Origin: Billgrantia pellis
GTDB taxonomy: Bacteria; Pseudomonadota; Gammaproteobacteria; Pseudomonadales; Halomonadaceae
Direction of reading: 5' to 3'
DNA length: 64,000 nucleotides
Assembly (NCBI RefSeq): GCF_008297955.1
Contig: NZ_VTPY01000001.1
Location: forward strand, 310,001-374,000
The translations under genes and the position numbers were made by a program. Below the pieces are notes generated by a model. It saw only the letters and a list, made by a program, of their open reading frames with translations, was not told the origin of the DNA and searched no databases. Position 1 is the first letter of the stretch. Each line of letters opens with the position of its first letter. This document shows, piece after piece, positions 56,899 to 63,480 of the stretch.

Positions 56899-57216
56899 TC
56901 AAACCTCCCTGCGGAGTTGTTGGGTGTTGCGCTGAATGCGGATGCGTGCGGTATTGCGGAGCTGTTCGTCACCGCCGCCGGCAGCCAGCGCCAGCACGAG
57001 ACCGGCGACCAGCACGGGCAGCGGGGGGATCCAGCCATTGGAGAGCGACTTGGCAACCAAGTGAGCGACGTTACGGGCGTCGACTCGCTCGCAGGCCAGG
57101 GCGACGTGGCGCTTTACCGTTCCCACGGAGCGATGCATTGCGTTGGCGCATTGCTCGGCGGTGTTTCCCTGGGCGAGCAAGGCGACTACTTGTTGTTGGC
57201 GTTTTGTCAGGCTCAT
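56899..57216 (-). CDS. LuxR-type HTH protein with a C-terminal membrane helix
   Basis: 105 residues. The HTH (residues 2-50) is LTKRQQQVVALLAQGNTAEQ, CANAMHRSVGTVKRHVALA, a clear LuxR/FixJ-type DNA-binding domain without a receiver. A membrane helix follows (PPLPVLVAGLVLALAAGG, residues 64-81). A short basic tail ends it. It is the first gene of the leftward operon, 30 bases after the promoter. It may be a membrane-tethered regulator of the operon or host genes. The combination is unusual. Confidence 0.7.
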   Translation of the reverse strand: MSLTKRQQQVVALLAQGNTAEQCANAMHRSVGTVKRHVALACERVDARNVAHLVAKSLSNGWIPPLPVLVAGLVLALAAGGGDEQLRNTARIRIQRNTQQLRREV

Positions 57217-57245
57217 GGCTCGGGCTCCGTTACGTGTCCTGTATG

Positions 57246-57274
57246 AAATTACGTATATTCACGTATATTGTCAA
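57246..57274 (-). promoter_or_regulatory. Leftward operon promoter with tandem operators
   Basis: On the minus strand, TTGACA (57274-57269) and TAATTT (57251-57246) are separated by 17 bases. The spacer holds two adjacent 10-base direct repeats, ACGTATATT(C/G) on the plus strand at 57251-57260 and 57261-57270. This looks like a repressed phage promoter with two operators. Which protein binds is unknown; the CI-like repressor or the LuxR-HTH protein are candidates. Its position suits transcription of the whole int-side operon. Confidence 0.75.
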
Positions 57275-57299
57275 GGGCTGAACGTAAAAGGCGCGCATA

Positions 57300-57326
57300 A
57301 AAAAACCGGCACGAGGCCGGTTTTTT
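57300..57326. terminator. Bidirectional terminator between the SOS gene and the leftward operon
   Basis: AAAAAACCGGC (57300-57310) and GCCGGTTTTTT (57316-57326) form a stem with A- and T-runs on both sides. It stops leftward transcripts of the small SOS gene before the int operon promoter. Confidence 0.85.
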
Positions 57327-57338
57327 GAATTTGTTCGT

Positions 57339-57530
57339 TTAGCGGGAGGAGAGGGCGCCTAAGTAGGATGCGGCGTCTGCGCAGCTGGCTAAGGCTCTCC
57401 GTACCGACTCTGAGGCATGTGAAGCTGGGCGAGTTTGATGCGGTGGATAGCCTGCCTTCTTAAGGTCGCGTGAGGATGCTTTGCCTTTAACCAGGCGCTG
57501 TTGGTTGACTGACATTTTTCTTTGCCCCAT
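57339..57530 (-). CDS. Small basic protein under a LexA box, candidate antirepressor
   Basis: 63 residues, basic, starting MGQRKMSVNQQRLVKGKASS with RDLKKAGYPPHQ and ending YLGALSSR. I chose ATG 57530, with AGGGAACGG upstream; an in-frame ATG at 57581 would read through the LexA box. It follows a LexA-type box (57540-57555), so it should be switched on by DNA damage. The prophage repressor nearby lacks a peptidase domain, so a LexA-controlled antirepressor would give SOS induction, as known for Gifsy prophages of Salmonella. No family similarity is visible; the role is an inference. A terminator follows. Confidence 0.6.
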   Translation of the reverse strand: MGQRKMSVNQQRLVKGKASSRDLKKAGYPPHQTRPASHASESVRRALASCADAASYLGALSSR

Positions 57531-57539
57531 GGCCGTTCC

Positions 57540-57555
57540 CTGTATATTAATACAG
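57540..57555. promoter_or_regulatory. LexA box (near-consensus)
   Basis: CTGTATATTAATACAG is a 16-base CTGT-N8-ACAG palindrome with an AT-rich centre, the gammaproteobacterial SOS box. TA follows the plus-strand ACAG, extending the match to CTGTATATnnATACAGTA. It sits ten bases before the ATG of the small protein gene, over its promoter or start region, and overlaps the stop codon of the 39-residue frame. Confidence 0.8.
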
Positions 57556-57666
57556 TACGATGAAGGAATAGGTTTGGCCACCCCTCAGGGGCAGGAATAT
57601 AGTACCAGCCTGCTTGTGTTTGCTTTTGGTCAAATAAACGTCAACCGTTCGTGTTTTTCGTTTCAT
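57547..57666 (-). CDS. 39-residue microprotein upstream of the SOS gene
   Basis: The frame starts ATG 57666 (MKRKTRTVDVYLTKSKHKQA) and ends at TAA in the LexA box after TYSFIVLY. GGAG lies seven bases before the ATG. It is basic at the start and has a hydrophobic, beta-like end (GTIFLPLRGG). It stops 16 bases before the next gene and runs in the same direction. It may be a real microprotein or a leader. There is no known family. Confidence 0.4.
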   Translation of the reverse strand: MKRKTRTVDVYLTKSKHKQAGTIFLPLRGGQTYSFIVLY

Positions 57667-57858
57667 GGTGTATCTCCGCGTTGGTGTCGTGTCGCTACCC
57701 ATTCTCCACGGATCGCAAAAGATGCAAGGGGCGCTCGGTGCCCTTTAAGGGCGTTTTGCAAAAAAAGCCGCAGCGGCACTGGCGCTTGCATGATTGGCAA
57801 CCTGTGGTAGGGCGCATAAGGAGATAGGGGAGCGAGTGACGTTAAGTTGGCAGGCAAG

Positions 57859-57886
57859 AAAAACCCGCCTCGATGGGCGGGTTTAT
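57859..57886 (-). terminator. Terminator of the SLATT-like gene
   Basis: On the minus strand, AAACCCGCC and GGCGGGTTT form a 9-bp stem (plus strand 57861-57869 with 57876-57884), followed by a run of T. It is 20 bases after the stop of the leftward 2TM gene. Confidence 0.8.
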
Positions 57887-57903
57887 AAGGGGTGCCAGGC
57901 AGG

Positions 57904-58539
57904 TTAAGCGATTGCGGGGTCGTTTTCGCCCTGCTCACGGATGTGGCTGGTATCAAGATTGATGAACTGGCCTAGTATGCGCTGGTGCCAGGGAATGACG
58001 AGGAGTTGATCACGCCCCTCGTTTCCTAGCATGGCCAGTGTGGCATCATTGCGTGCTTGCATTTCGACAATAGAGAGTTCGGCGGGCTCGTCCAGCTCGA
58101 TGGTGCGGCGCTCCAGATACACCTCTGGGCTCAGACCTTCGGACTCCAGGCGCCGCTGCAAAGCCACCCAGCGTCGACGTAGCTCCATATGCTGTGCTTC
58201 CTTAGCGGCTGTGCCCACCACTAGATCAACAGCGGAGAAGAAGGCTACGACGGCAGCCATGCCGCTCGCCAAGGTGGAGCTATCGGCTAACAGAAACGAA
58301 AGCGCCGCTGACGACCCAAGGAACACACCGACAAACGCGGTGGCTTTATGCCACTGAGAGAACAGCGATGCGCGCCGAGTGTGGTAGCGAACATTGCGCA
58401 GAAGGTAGTGCCGAAAGGCGAAGACCTCATCGGCAAGTGCCTCGGCCTCAGCGTTTTCCAGGTCGGGGCCTTGTGGGAGCGGGCCGGCTTTCAGCGATTT
58501 CGGGGCTGCGCTGCCCGTTTCGGTAGTCGAGCCTGTCAT
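57904..58539 (-). CDS. SLATT-like two-helix membrane protein, candidate defence or conversion gene
   Basis: 211 residues. An N-terminal Ser/Thr-rich segment is followed by FAFRHYLLRNVRYHTRRASL. Two adjacent membrane helices span about residues 66-86 (KATAFVGVFLGSSAALSFLL) and 88-110 (AAVVAFFSAVDLVVG). A soluble helical region, MELRRRWVALQRRLESEGLS, and a long C-terminus follow. This is the shape of SLATT domains, the 2TM effectors of nucleotide-signal defence systems. It has its own promoter (TATACT near 58611-58616 on the minus strand), ribosome-binding site and terminator, beside the repressor, as lysogenic-conversion genes do. No partner signal-producing gene is nearby, so the role is a guess. 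Confidence 0.55.
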   Translation of the reverse strand: MTGSTTETGSAAPKSLKAGPLPQGPDLENAEAEALADEVFAFRHYLLRNVRYHTRRASLFSQWHKATAFVGVFLGSSAALSFLLADSSTLASGMAAVVAFFSAVDLVVGTAAKEAQHMELRRRWVALQRRLESEGLSPEVYLERRTIELDEPAELSIVEMQARNDATLAMLGNEGRDQLLVIPWHQRILGQFINLDTSHIREQGENDPAIA

Positions 58540-58819
58540 TATTACTTTTCCTCACGTTATCGCGAGTATCCGTGGGCTTGCCTGAGCCCGGCTTCTTCCT
58601 GTCTGTCATGAGTATAACTCACCTTGAGGGTTGTTGATTTAGCGCGTTTCGTTCTTGCCGCTACGGTATGACGCTGGCGCGCATGCTTTGCTAGGTGGTT
58701 AGAGATAGCAGGCCAGCGCCTGCTGTGTTGCAGTATTGCAATAATGCAGCTCAGCCCTCGTGCGAATCCGCGCTGGCGCTCGGCTCGCGGGGCTCTTCCT
58801 GGCCGCTGCGGCCTTCGGC

Positions 58820-59284
58820 CTACTCGTGCTCGCGCTGCTTCATGCGCTTGTACAGCGCACCGATCACCATTTCATCTGGCTGCTTGTCTTGCAGCATGCT
58901 CAGGGCGAGGTCGCATAGCTCTACGACTAGGGAGGGAGGGGCGTTGGGGTTGAGATCGGTGACAACGCTCTCCACAAGCTCGACCATCTTGGCCCTCAGC
59001 GTCGCTTCGTCGGCGGGCGTTCGCGGCGTGGGGTCGTCAGTGTAGCCAGCCAAATACCCTGCGCTTACGCCGTATAAGCTTGCCAGCTTGGCCAAGGTGG
59101 CCATAGGGATTGGAGAGCGGCCTGCCTTCCAGTCGGAGACATACTGGGGGGACTGATCGGCGTCAATTCCGATCAGCTTGGAAGTGCCTCGCTCCTTGTG
59201 ATGGTTGTGGTGGTCCTGAGCTGCTTTTTTCACCCTATCCCAGACCAGCTCCCTGCTTGGTTCTGCTGGCTGCTGACTGCTCAT
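58820..59284 (-). CDS. CI-like phage repressor (short, no peptidase domain)
   Basis: 154 residues. The N-terminal XRE-type HTH reads TSKLIGIDADQSPQYVSDWK, AGRSPIPMATLAKLASLYGV, SAGYLAGYTDDPTPR. The rest is a short helical domain (ELCDLALSMLQDKQPDEMVI) for dimerisation. There is no S24/LexA-type Ala-Gly cleavage site or Ser-Lys dyad, so it cannot be inactivated by RecA-stimulated self-cleavage. It is divergent from the Cro-like gene across an operator region with a -10 box TATTAT. GGAGCGCAGGA is the ribosome-binding site. Confidence 0.88.
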   Translation of the reverse strand: MSSQQPAEPSRELVWDRVKKAAQDHHNHHKERGTSKLIGIDADQSPQYVSDWKAGRSPIPMATLAKLASLYGVSAGYLAGYTDDPTPRTPADEATLRAKMVELVESVVTDLNPNAPPSLVVELCDLALSMLQDKQPDEMVIGALYKRMKQREHE

Positions 59285-59313
59285 TGATCCTGCGCTCCTA
59301 ACAAGACGAGCTA

Positions 59314-59411
59314 ATAATATGCCTCTTGCAGAAGTTTAACGGCAATTGCCGTAATTGTAATTGCTCCTATCTATGCAATTCCTTGCGCTAGTTAATAGAT
59401 CTACGTACTAT
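59314..59411. promoter_or_regulatory. Immunity operator/promoter region between repressor and cro
   Basis: Rightward: TTGCGC (59383-59388), 17 bases, TACTAT (59406-59411), a likely PR. Leftward: TATTAT -10 at 59319-59314 for the repressor, with a weak CCGTTA -35. The perfect palindrome ACGGCAATTGCCGT (59339-59352) overlaps that -35. Related GCAATT half-sites recur near 59357-59364 and 59373-59380. This is the CI/Cro switch, with three candidate operators. Confidence 0.75.
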
Positions 59412-59448
59412 TGTTGCGTATGACTGAACCACTAGCGTGAGGTACCAG

Positions 59449-59733
59449 ATGCCTAATACCAAGCAGGCTCAAGCTTCCTTGGGGCACGATGAAATCCCCC
59501 TACGACCCGTCACGCTGCGCGATGTGCTGATTGATTGCGGCGGGCCAGCAGCTGTAGCCGAAAAGCTCTCTTTGGCGCTCACCACTGTATACGACTGGTC
59601 ACGCAAAGGCAGAGTGCCTGATTCCGATCTTCGTGAAGCAGGCGGGACCGACTACAGCGAAACGATCGCCAGCATGCAGAAAACCATGCAGCTGACGCCC
59701 AGCGCTATCAGAAGGCTAGGGCGCCGTATCTGA
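59449..59733 (+). CDS. Cro-like regulator
   Basis: 94 residues from ATG 59449, with GAGG upstream. The HTH is TLRDVLIDCGGPAAVAEKLS and LALTTVYDWSRKGRVPDSDL, the Cro/YdaS-type pattern (P-x-VAEKL, then V-x-DW-x-R-x-G-x-VP). It faces the CI-like gene and should bind the operators between them, favouring the lytic side. The stop is 25 bases before the next gene. An upstream GTG at 59437 lacks support. Confidence 0.85.
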   Translation: MPNTKQAQASLGHDEIPLRPVTLRDVLIDCGGPAAVAEKLSLALTTVYDWSRKGRVPDSDLREAGGTDYSETIASMQKTMQLTPSAIRRLGRRI

Positions 59734-59757
59734 GTGCCTGTCGCCCAAGGGGGTTGC

Positions 59758-60018
59758 ATGAACACCATGCCCACAACATCGACGCCATCGGAAAGAAAGG
59801 AGAGGGCAGTGACCGAACTTAGCTACGAGAACCAGCAGCGGGCCGGCGAAGTGCTGGCGTATTACCTGAAGGAGCTCGGCGCCCTAGGCAGCGAGGGAGT
59901 CCGAGAGGAGGGAGAAAAGGCCGCCCGCAACATTCGGGCAGCCTTTGAGGCGCTGGAGAAGGTTACTTCACTTCCAGCGAGCGGTAGTACGCCGCTAGCT
60001 CCTTGTGAAGCTCGATGA
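59758..60018 (+). CDS. Phage hypothetical helical protein
   Basis: 86 residues from ATG 59758, with AAGGGGG upstream. ELSYENQQRAGEVLAYYLKE and GEKAARNIRAAFEALEKVTS make two long helices. A low-complexity C-terminus follows. Its position after cro suits a CII- or regulator-like gene, but no HTH is seen. Its 3' end overlaps the convergent small gene at 59963 by 56 bases. A GTG at 59734 would extend it with no support. Confidence 0.6.
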   Translation: MNTMPTTSTPSERKERAVTELSYENQQRAGEVLAYYLKELGALGSEGVREEGEKAARNIRAAFEALEKVTSLPASGSTPLAPCEAR

Positions 60019-60151
60019 GGTTGGAGGCAATTTTGCTGCCCATTCCAGCATTTTGCAGGGTCGTTGAGTGGTATGGGTTCGCCTTGATGAGCTCCAAGAC
60101 GGCCTCGTGTGCCGCTTCGTTGGCACGATGGTTCAGTGGGATTACTGACAT
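59963..60151 (-). CDS. Small phage protein, convergent and overlapping
   Basis: 62 residues from ATG 60151 with AGAGGTAA upstream. MSVIPLNHRANEAAHEAVLE, LIKANPYHSTTLQNAGMGSK and IASNLIELHKELAAYYRSLE form helices. It runs against the right operon and overlaps its first accessory gene by 56 bases. The good ribosome-binding site and amino-acid pattern suggest it is real. It may be regulatory through antisense overlap. The family is unknown. Confidence 0.5.
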   Translation of the reverse strand: MSVIPLNHRANEAAHEAVLELIKANPYHSTTLQNAGMGSKIASNLIELHKELAAYYRSLEVK

Positions 60152-60259
60152 TGCTTTACCTCTAGCTACGTGTGGAAACGAAAGCCTAGCGGAAAGCCCG
60201 ACGCAAGCGAAGCGGCACACGAGGCTGTTTTGGCGGTCCCGTATTGAGGAAGGTGGGGT

Positions 60260-61297
60260 ATGAGCGAACAACGCGCATTCCGCGGCGTATGGATTCCGGC
60301 TGACATTTGGTTAAGCCAGGAGCTGACGCTGCAGGAAAAGGTCATGCTGGTGGAGATCGACAGCCTGCAGCACCCGGAGCGGGGCTGCTACAAGTCGAAC
60401 GCGAAGCTTGCCGAGTTCTTCCAGCTCTCCCGCAATCGCGTATCTGAAGTGATCAGTTCTCTGGCCAAGAAGGGCTGGGTACGTGTCGAGCAGATCCGTG
60501 AAGGCAAGCAGATTGTCGAGCGTCGGATCTTCATGGCGCGGCCGCTTTCTCAGCCTGGCGCTGCTACCGAACAGGGTGTTCGGAAAACCGAACAGGGGTA
60601 TTCGGGAAATCGTGAGAACCCTGTTCGAGATTCCGAAGAGGGGTGTTCGGAAAACCGTGAGAACCCTGTTCGAAATCCCGAAGAGGGGTGTTCGGAATCC
60701 TGGGAAGAGAGGGGTTCAGGTTTAGGGGTTCATAGGAGTAATACAGGTGAGGGTAACCCCTCTTCGCCGGGGGCAAGCCCCACGGCGGCCGAGGGCGACT
60801 ACCTGGCTGCCGAACAATCCGGTCCCGATGACCAGCCCCAGCCTGAGCAACCTGCTGGCGAGTCTGCCGAGGATCTGCTGGCGCGAGTGCCTGCCGACAT
60901 GCCCGGCACCCGCGACCCGAACGCAAAGACCTTCAAGGCGTGGGCGAACTACGCCTGTGCCTACCGTGCCCGCTACGGCACCTGGCCGATCTGGAACCAG
61001 AAGACTGCCGCCCAGCTGAGCCAACTTGTCGACCGCGTGGGCCAGGAGCTGGCGCCCAAGGTGGCGGCGTTCTACCTGCACATCAATCAGTCGTTCTACG
61101 TGGCCAAGTGTCACCCGGTTTCGATTCTGCTGGCCGACTGCGAATCCATCGCTACGCAGTGCGCTACCGGGCGCCAGGTAACCAGCGCCCAGGCGCGCCA
61201 GCTCGATAGCACCCAATCCAACCTGAGCAACCTGGAGCAGGCCAAGGCCATGCTGCGGGAGCGCCGCGCCCAACAGGAGGGTTCGTCATGCCACTGA
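60260..61297 (+). CDS. Phage replication initiator (lambda O-like) with internal repeats
   Basis: 345 residues. The N-terminal winged HTH is FRGVWIPADIWLSQELTLQE, then FFQLSRNRVSEVISSLAKKG and WVRVEQIREGKQIVERRIFM. The middle (residues about 103-160) is low complexity with a tandem 15-residue repeat, ENRENPV-RDSEEG-CS and ENRENPV-RNPEEG-CS, encoded by 45-bp repeats that look like origin iterons. The C-terminal part (AKTFKAWANYACAYRARYGT, VAAFYLHINQSFYVAKCHPV) is like phage replication proteins. It is a good candidate for the initiator, with the origin inside its gene as in lambda. GGAAGGTGGGG precedes the ATG. Confidence 0.8.
   Translation: MSEQRAFRGVWIPADIWLSQELTLQEKVMLVEIDSLQHPERGCYKSNAKLAEFFQLSRNRVSEVISSLAKKGWVRVEQIREGKQIVERRIFMARPLSQPGAATEQGVRKTEQGYSGNRENPVRDSEEGCSENRENPVRNPEEGCSESWEERGSGLGVHRSNTGEGNPSSPGASPTAAEGDYLAAEQSGPDDQPQPEQPAGESAEDLLARVPADMPGTRDPNAKTFKAWANYACAYRARYGTWPIWNQKTAAQLSQLVDRVGQELAPKVAAFYLHINQSFYVAKCHPVSILLADCESIATQCATGRQVTSAQARQLDSTQSNLSNLEQAKAMLRERRAQQEGSSCH
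60567..60705. repeat. Iteron-like repeats inside the replication gene (candidate origin)
   Basis: CCGAACA (60567) and TGTTCGG (60577) and CCGAACA (60588) alternate. TGTTCGGaaaaCCGAACA (60577-60594) is a perfect palindrome. Then TATTCGG or TGTTCGG starts recur at 60599, 60644 and 60689, exactly 45 bases apart, and each 45-base unit also has an inner CTGTTCGA. The repeats stay in frame with the gene. The layout resembles the lambda origin within gene O. Confidence 0.7.
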
Positions 61298-62019
61298 CCG
61301 CCGAACAGCACGAGCAGGTGCTCGAGCTGGTATACGCCACTGCCGAGGTGCTGGGCCACGAGATGCGCCCTTCCGCCGGGATGCTGATTGCCGAGGATCT
61401 GGCCGTTTACCCGTTCGCCGAGATTCGTCAGGCACTGGCCCGCTGTCGTGCTGAGCTGCATGGCCGCCTGACGCTGGCTGCCATCCTGGAGCGCGTGCCG
61501 AGCGCGAATGCTCACCTGCTGCCCAACGAGGCCTGGGCGCTGGCGCTGACCAGTACCGACGAGCAGGAAACCGTGGTGTGGACACCGGAGATTGCCAAGG
61601 CCTTCGGTACCGCCCGCCCGGTGCTGGAGGGTGGCGACAAGGTAGGGGCCCGCATGGCATTCCTCGCTGCCTACGAGCGTGAGCTGGCGCAGGCCAAGGC
61701 AGAGGGCCGCCGCCCGGAGTGGCAGGTATCCCTGGGCCATGACCCGCAGCGCCGCCAGATGGTGCTCGAGGAGGCAGTGACTGCAGGCCGTCTGCCTGCG
61801 CCGAAAGTGCAGCACCTGTTGCCGCCTCCGGATGAGCCGCCGACCAAGCAGGCACAGGCGCAGCGCAAGCACGTGGTTGCCCAGCTGCGCGACTTGATCA
61901 ACCGCCCTGGGCAAGAGGCCGCCCGCAAGCGCGTCGAGGCCAGGGAGCAGGAAGAGCGCCGCCGTGAAGAGCTGCTAGCTCAGGCAGAGGCGCCGATCGC
62001 AGTGGCGGGGAGGGCATGA
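61288..62019 (+). CDS. Phage replication-associated protein (helicase-loader-like position)
   Basis: 243 residues, overlapping the initiator end by 10 bases. LELVYATAEVLGHEMRPSAG, YPFAEIRQALARCRAELHGR and LTLAAILERVPSANAHLLPN give a helical N-terminal domain. The C-terminal half is Arg/Glu/Gln-rich coil (EAREQEERRREELLAQAEAP). In lambda the gene in this position loads the DnaB helicase; no signature proves that here. Function is inferred from position. Confidence 0.6.
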   Translation: MPLTAEQHEQVLELVYATAEVLGHEMRPSAGMLIAEDLAVYPFAEIRQALARCRAELHGRLTLAAILERVPSANAHLLPNEAWALALTSTDEQETVVWTPEIAKAFGTARPVLEGGDKVGARMAFLAAYERELAQAKAEGRRPEWQVSLGHDPQRRQMVLEEAVTAGRLPAPKVQHLLPPPDEPPTKQAQAQRKHVVAQLRDLINRPGQEAARKRVEAREQEERRREELLAQAEAPIAVAGRA

Positions 62020-62354
62020 GCATGCAAGTAATCGGAATACCCAGCGGTTCGGAAGTGAAGCATTCCGCCTATATCGATCACATCCGCAGTGGCGCTTGTC
62101 GACGCCAGCAAGAAGCCGCCCTGGCGGTGCTGGCGCTGTCCGCCCAGCCGCTGACTCGCCATGAGATTGCCGAGCTTGCCGGTATGGCCCTTTCCGGCGC
62201 CTGTGGCCGCGTGGCCGAGCTGCTCGACCTCGATTATGTCGAGGTGGCCGGTACCGTGAAGCCCGCCGGCGTGCGCTCGCCGCGCTCGACCCTGCAACTG
62301 ACTGACAAGGGCCGCACTGAGGCCGCTAGGATCCTGGAGGAGCTCGCCGCATGA
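62016..62354 (+). CDS. Phage winged-helix protein
   Basis: 112 residues. RQQEAALAVLALSAQPLTRH, EIAELAGMALSGACGRVAEL and LDYVEVAGTVKPAGVRSPRS form a winged helix: three helices and a wing, then TLQLTDKGRTEAARIL. It overlaps both neighbours (ATGA). It may be a DNA-binding accessory or regulator of the right operon. Confidence 0.6.
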   Translation: MSMQVIGIPSGSEVKHSAYIDHIRSGACRRQQEAALAVLALSAQPLTRHEIAELAGMALSGACGRVAELLDLDYVEVAGTVKPAGVRSPRSTLQLTDKGRTEAARILEELAA

Positions 62355-63223
62355 GCAATAAGCCCATCGACATCGAGAATGCCACTCTGATGGCGCTGGC
62401 CAAGGAGCATGCCGAAGCCCGCCGCCCCGTAACCACGCTGATCGTGATGGCAGCCTGCAACGCCAAGACCTCTGCCCAGCAGGACAAGACGCTGGTTGCG
62501 CTTGCTTCGCTGAAGCGCCAAGGCCTGGTGGTGCAGCACTGCGACCGCTGGGAGGTTACAGCAGATGGCCATATTGCGGCCCGCCAGCTGATGGCGCAGG
62601 AAACATTGCCGCAGCCTGGCGCCGAGCCGATCCCGATGGAGCGCGGGTTCAAGTCTCGCAAAGTGCGCGACACCATCCGGCCCATGATCGGCGGTGCGCC
62701 CAAGCCGGTGACGCGCTCTGTGCCGGCGCCAACTATCAAGGAATCCTTGTCAGTTGCCCCGGGCCCAGGCCCTAGTTCGACGGCCTGTGATGATCAATGG
62801 CAGGAAGAGCGCATCGATGTCATCGGCCAGAACGGGCCCACCGGTGAGCACTATCCAGCCAACGATCTAAACGAATACCCGAGCGATGCTGAGGTGGAGC
62901 AGTTTTTTGGCTGGCTGGAAAGCTGCCCTCTCGGAGGCGGCAAGAGTCAGCCCTCTGATCCTTTTGCAGAGTTCACGCGCCCCTTTGATGAGGCGGATAG
63001 CCTTTTCAAGGCCGCCCAGCGCGATGCGGTTATTCATGCGCTCGGCGAGGCTGGTCTTGCGGTACTGCAGCGAGACTTGCTCGACCGCTGTGCCGCTATG
63101 CACCTGACCCTGCTGGCGCAGGCGAAGGCGGCCCGCGATGCGGGTGACCCAGGCGCTGGCCGTGAGCTGGCTTGGCTGCTGGAAACCGGAGAGCAGCTGG
63201 TGGCAGCAGGAAGGCTGGCATGA
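62351..63223 (+). CDS. Phage hypothetical protein with N-terminal winged helix
   Basis: 290 residues. The first 80 (VTTLIVMAACNAKTSAQQDK, TLVALASLKRQGLVVQHCDR, WEVTADGHIAARQLMA) look like a second winged-helix domain. A Pro/Thr linker follows, then a helical domain (EVEQFFGWLESCPLGGGKSQ; AAMHLTLLAQAKAARDAGDP). I do not recognise the family. It is coupled by ATGA to genes on both sides. Confidence 0.6.
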   Translation: MSNKPIDIENATLMALAKEHAEARRPVTTLIVMAACNAKTSAQQDKTLVALASLKRQGLVVQHCDRWEVTADGHIAARQLMAQETLPQPGAEPIPMERGFKSRKVRDTIRPMIGGAPKPVTRSVPAPTIKESLSVAPGPGPSSTACDDQWQEERIDVIGQNGPTGEHYPANDLNEYPSDAEVEQFFGWLESCPLGGGKSQPSDPFAEFTRPFDEADSLFKAAQRDAVIHALGEAGLAVLQRDLLDRCAAMHLTLLAQAKAARDAGDPGAGRELAWLLETGEQLVAAGRLA

Positions 63224-63480
63224 CAGAGGCGAGATCTCCGCGAGAGCGGCAAGCATTGGCACTGCTCGACAATACCCGCTTTGCCGAGTGGCTGGATGCG
63301 ACGGCGGCTCATGGCTCGGGCTGGCCACACAACGCCACGACGGGCCGCGCTTGGCTGTGCGAGCAGTGCGGTATCGAGAGCCTTGGTCGGCTGGCTGTGT
63401 GCCCGGCTGGCGCCAAGGCCTTTGACGAGATCGAGAGGCGCTTCGCGCTGTGGGCAAGCAATCAGGAGCTGGGGCTGTGA
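63220..63480 (+). CDS. Phage hypothetical protein with CxxC motif
   Basis: 86 residues. ALLDNTRFAEWLDATAAHGS is followed by TGRAWLCEQCGIESLGRLAV and CPAG, a CxxC knuckle with a further Cys that could bind zinc. Its ATG overlaps the previous stop (ATGA), and its own stop overlaps the VRR-NUC start (GTGA). The function is unknown. Confidence 0.6.
   Translation: MTEARSPRERQALALLDNTRFAEWLDATAAHGSGWPHNATTGRAWLCEQCGIESLGRLAVCPAGAKAFDEIERRFALWASNQELGL

Noticed and set aside
57663..57956. 97-codon minus-strand frame between the SLATT-like gene and the SOS gene
   Set aside because: It runs through the SLATT-like gene end and its terminator, and lacks a ribosome-binding site.
58744..58953. 69-codon plus-strand frame at the repressor 3' end
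   Set aside because: Antisense to the repressor coding region, Arg/Cys-rich without pattern.
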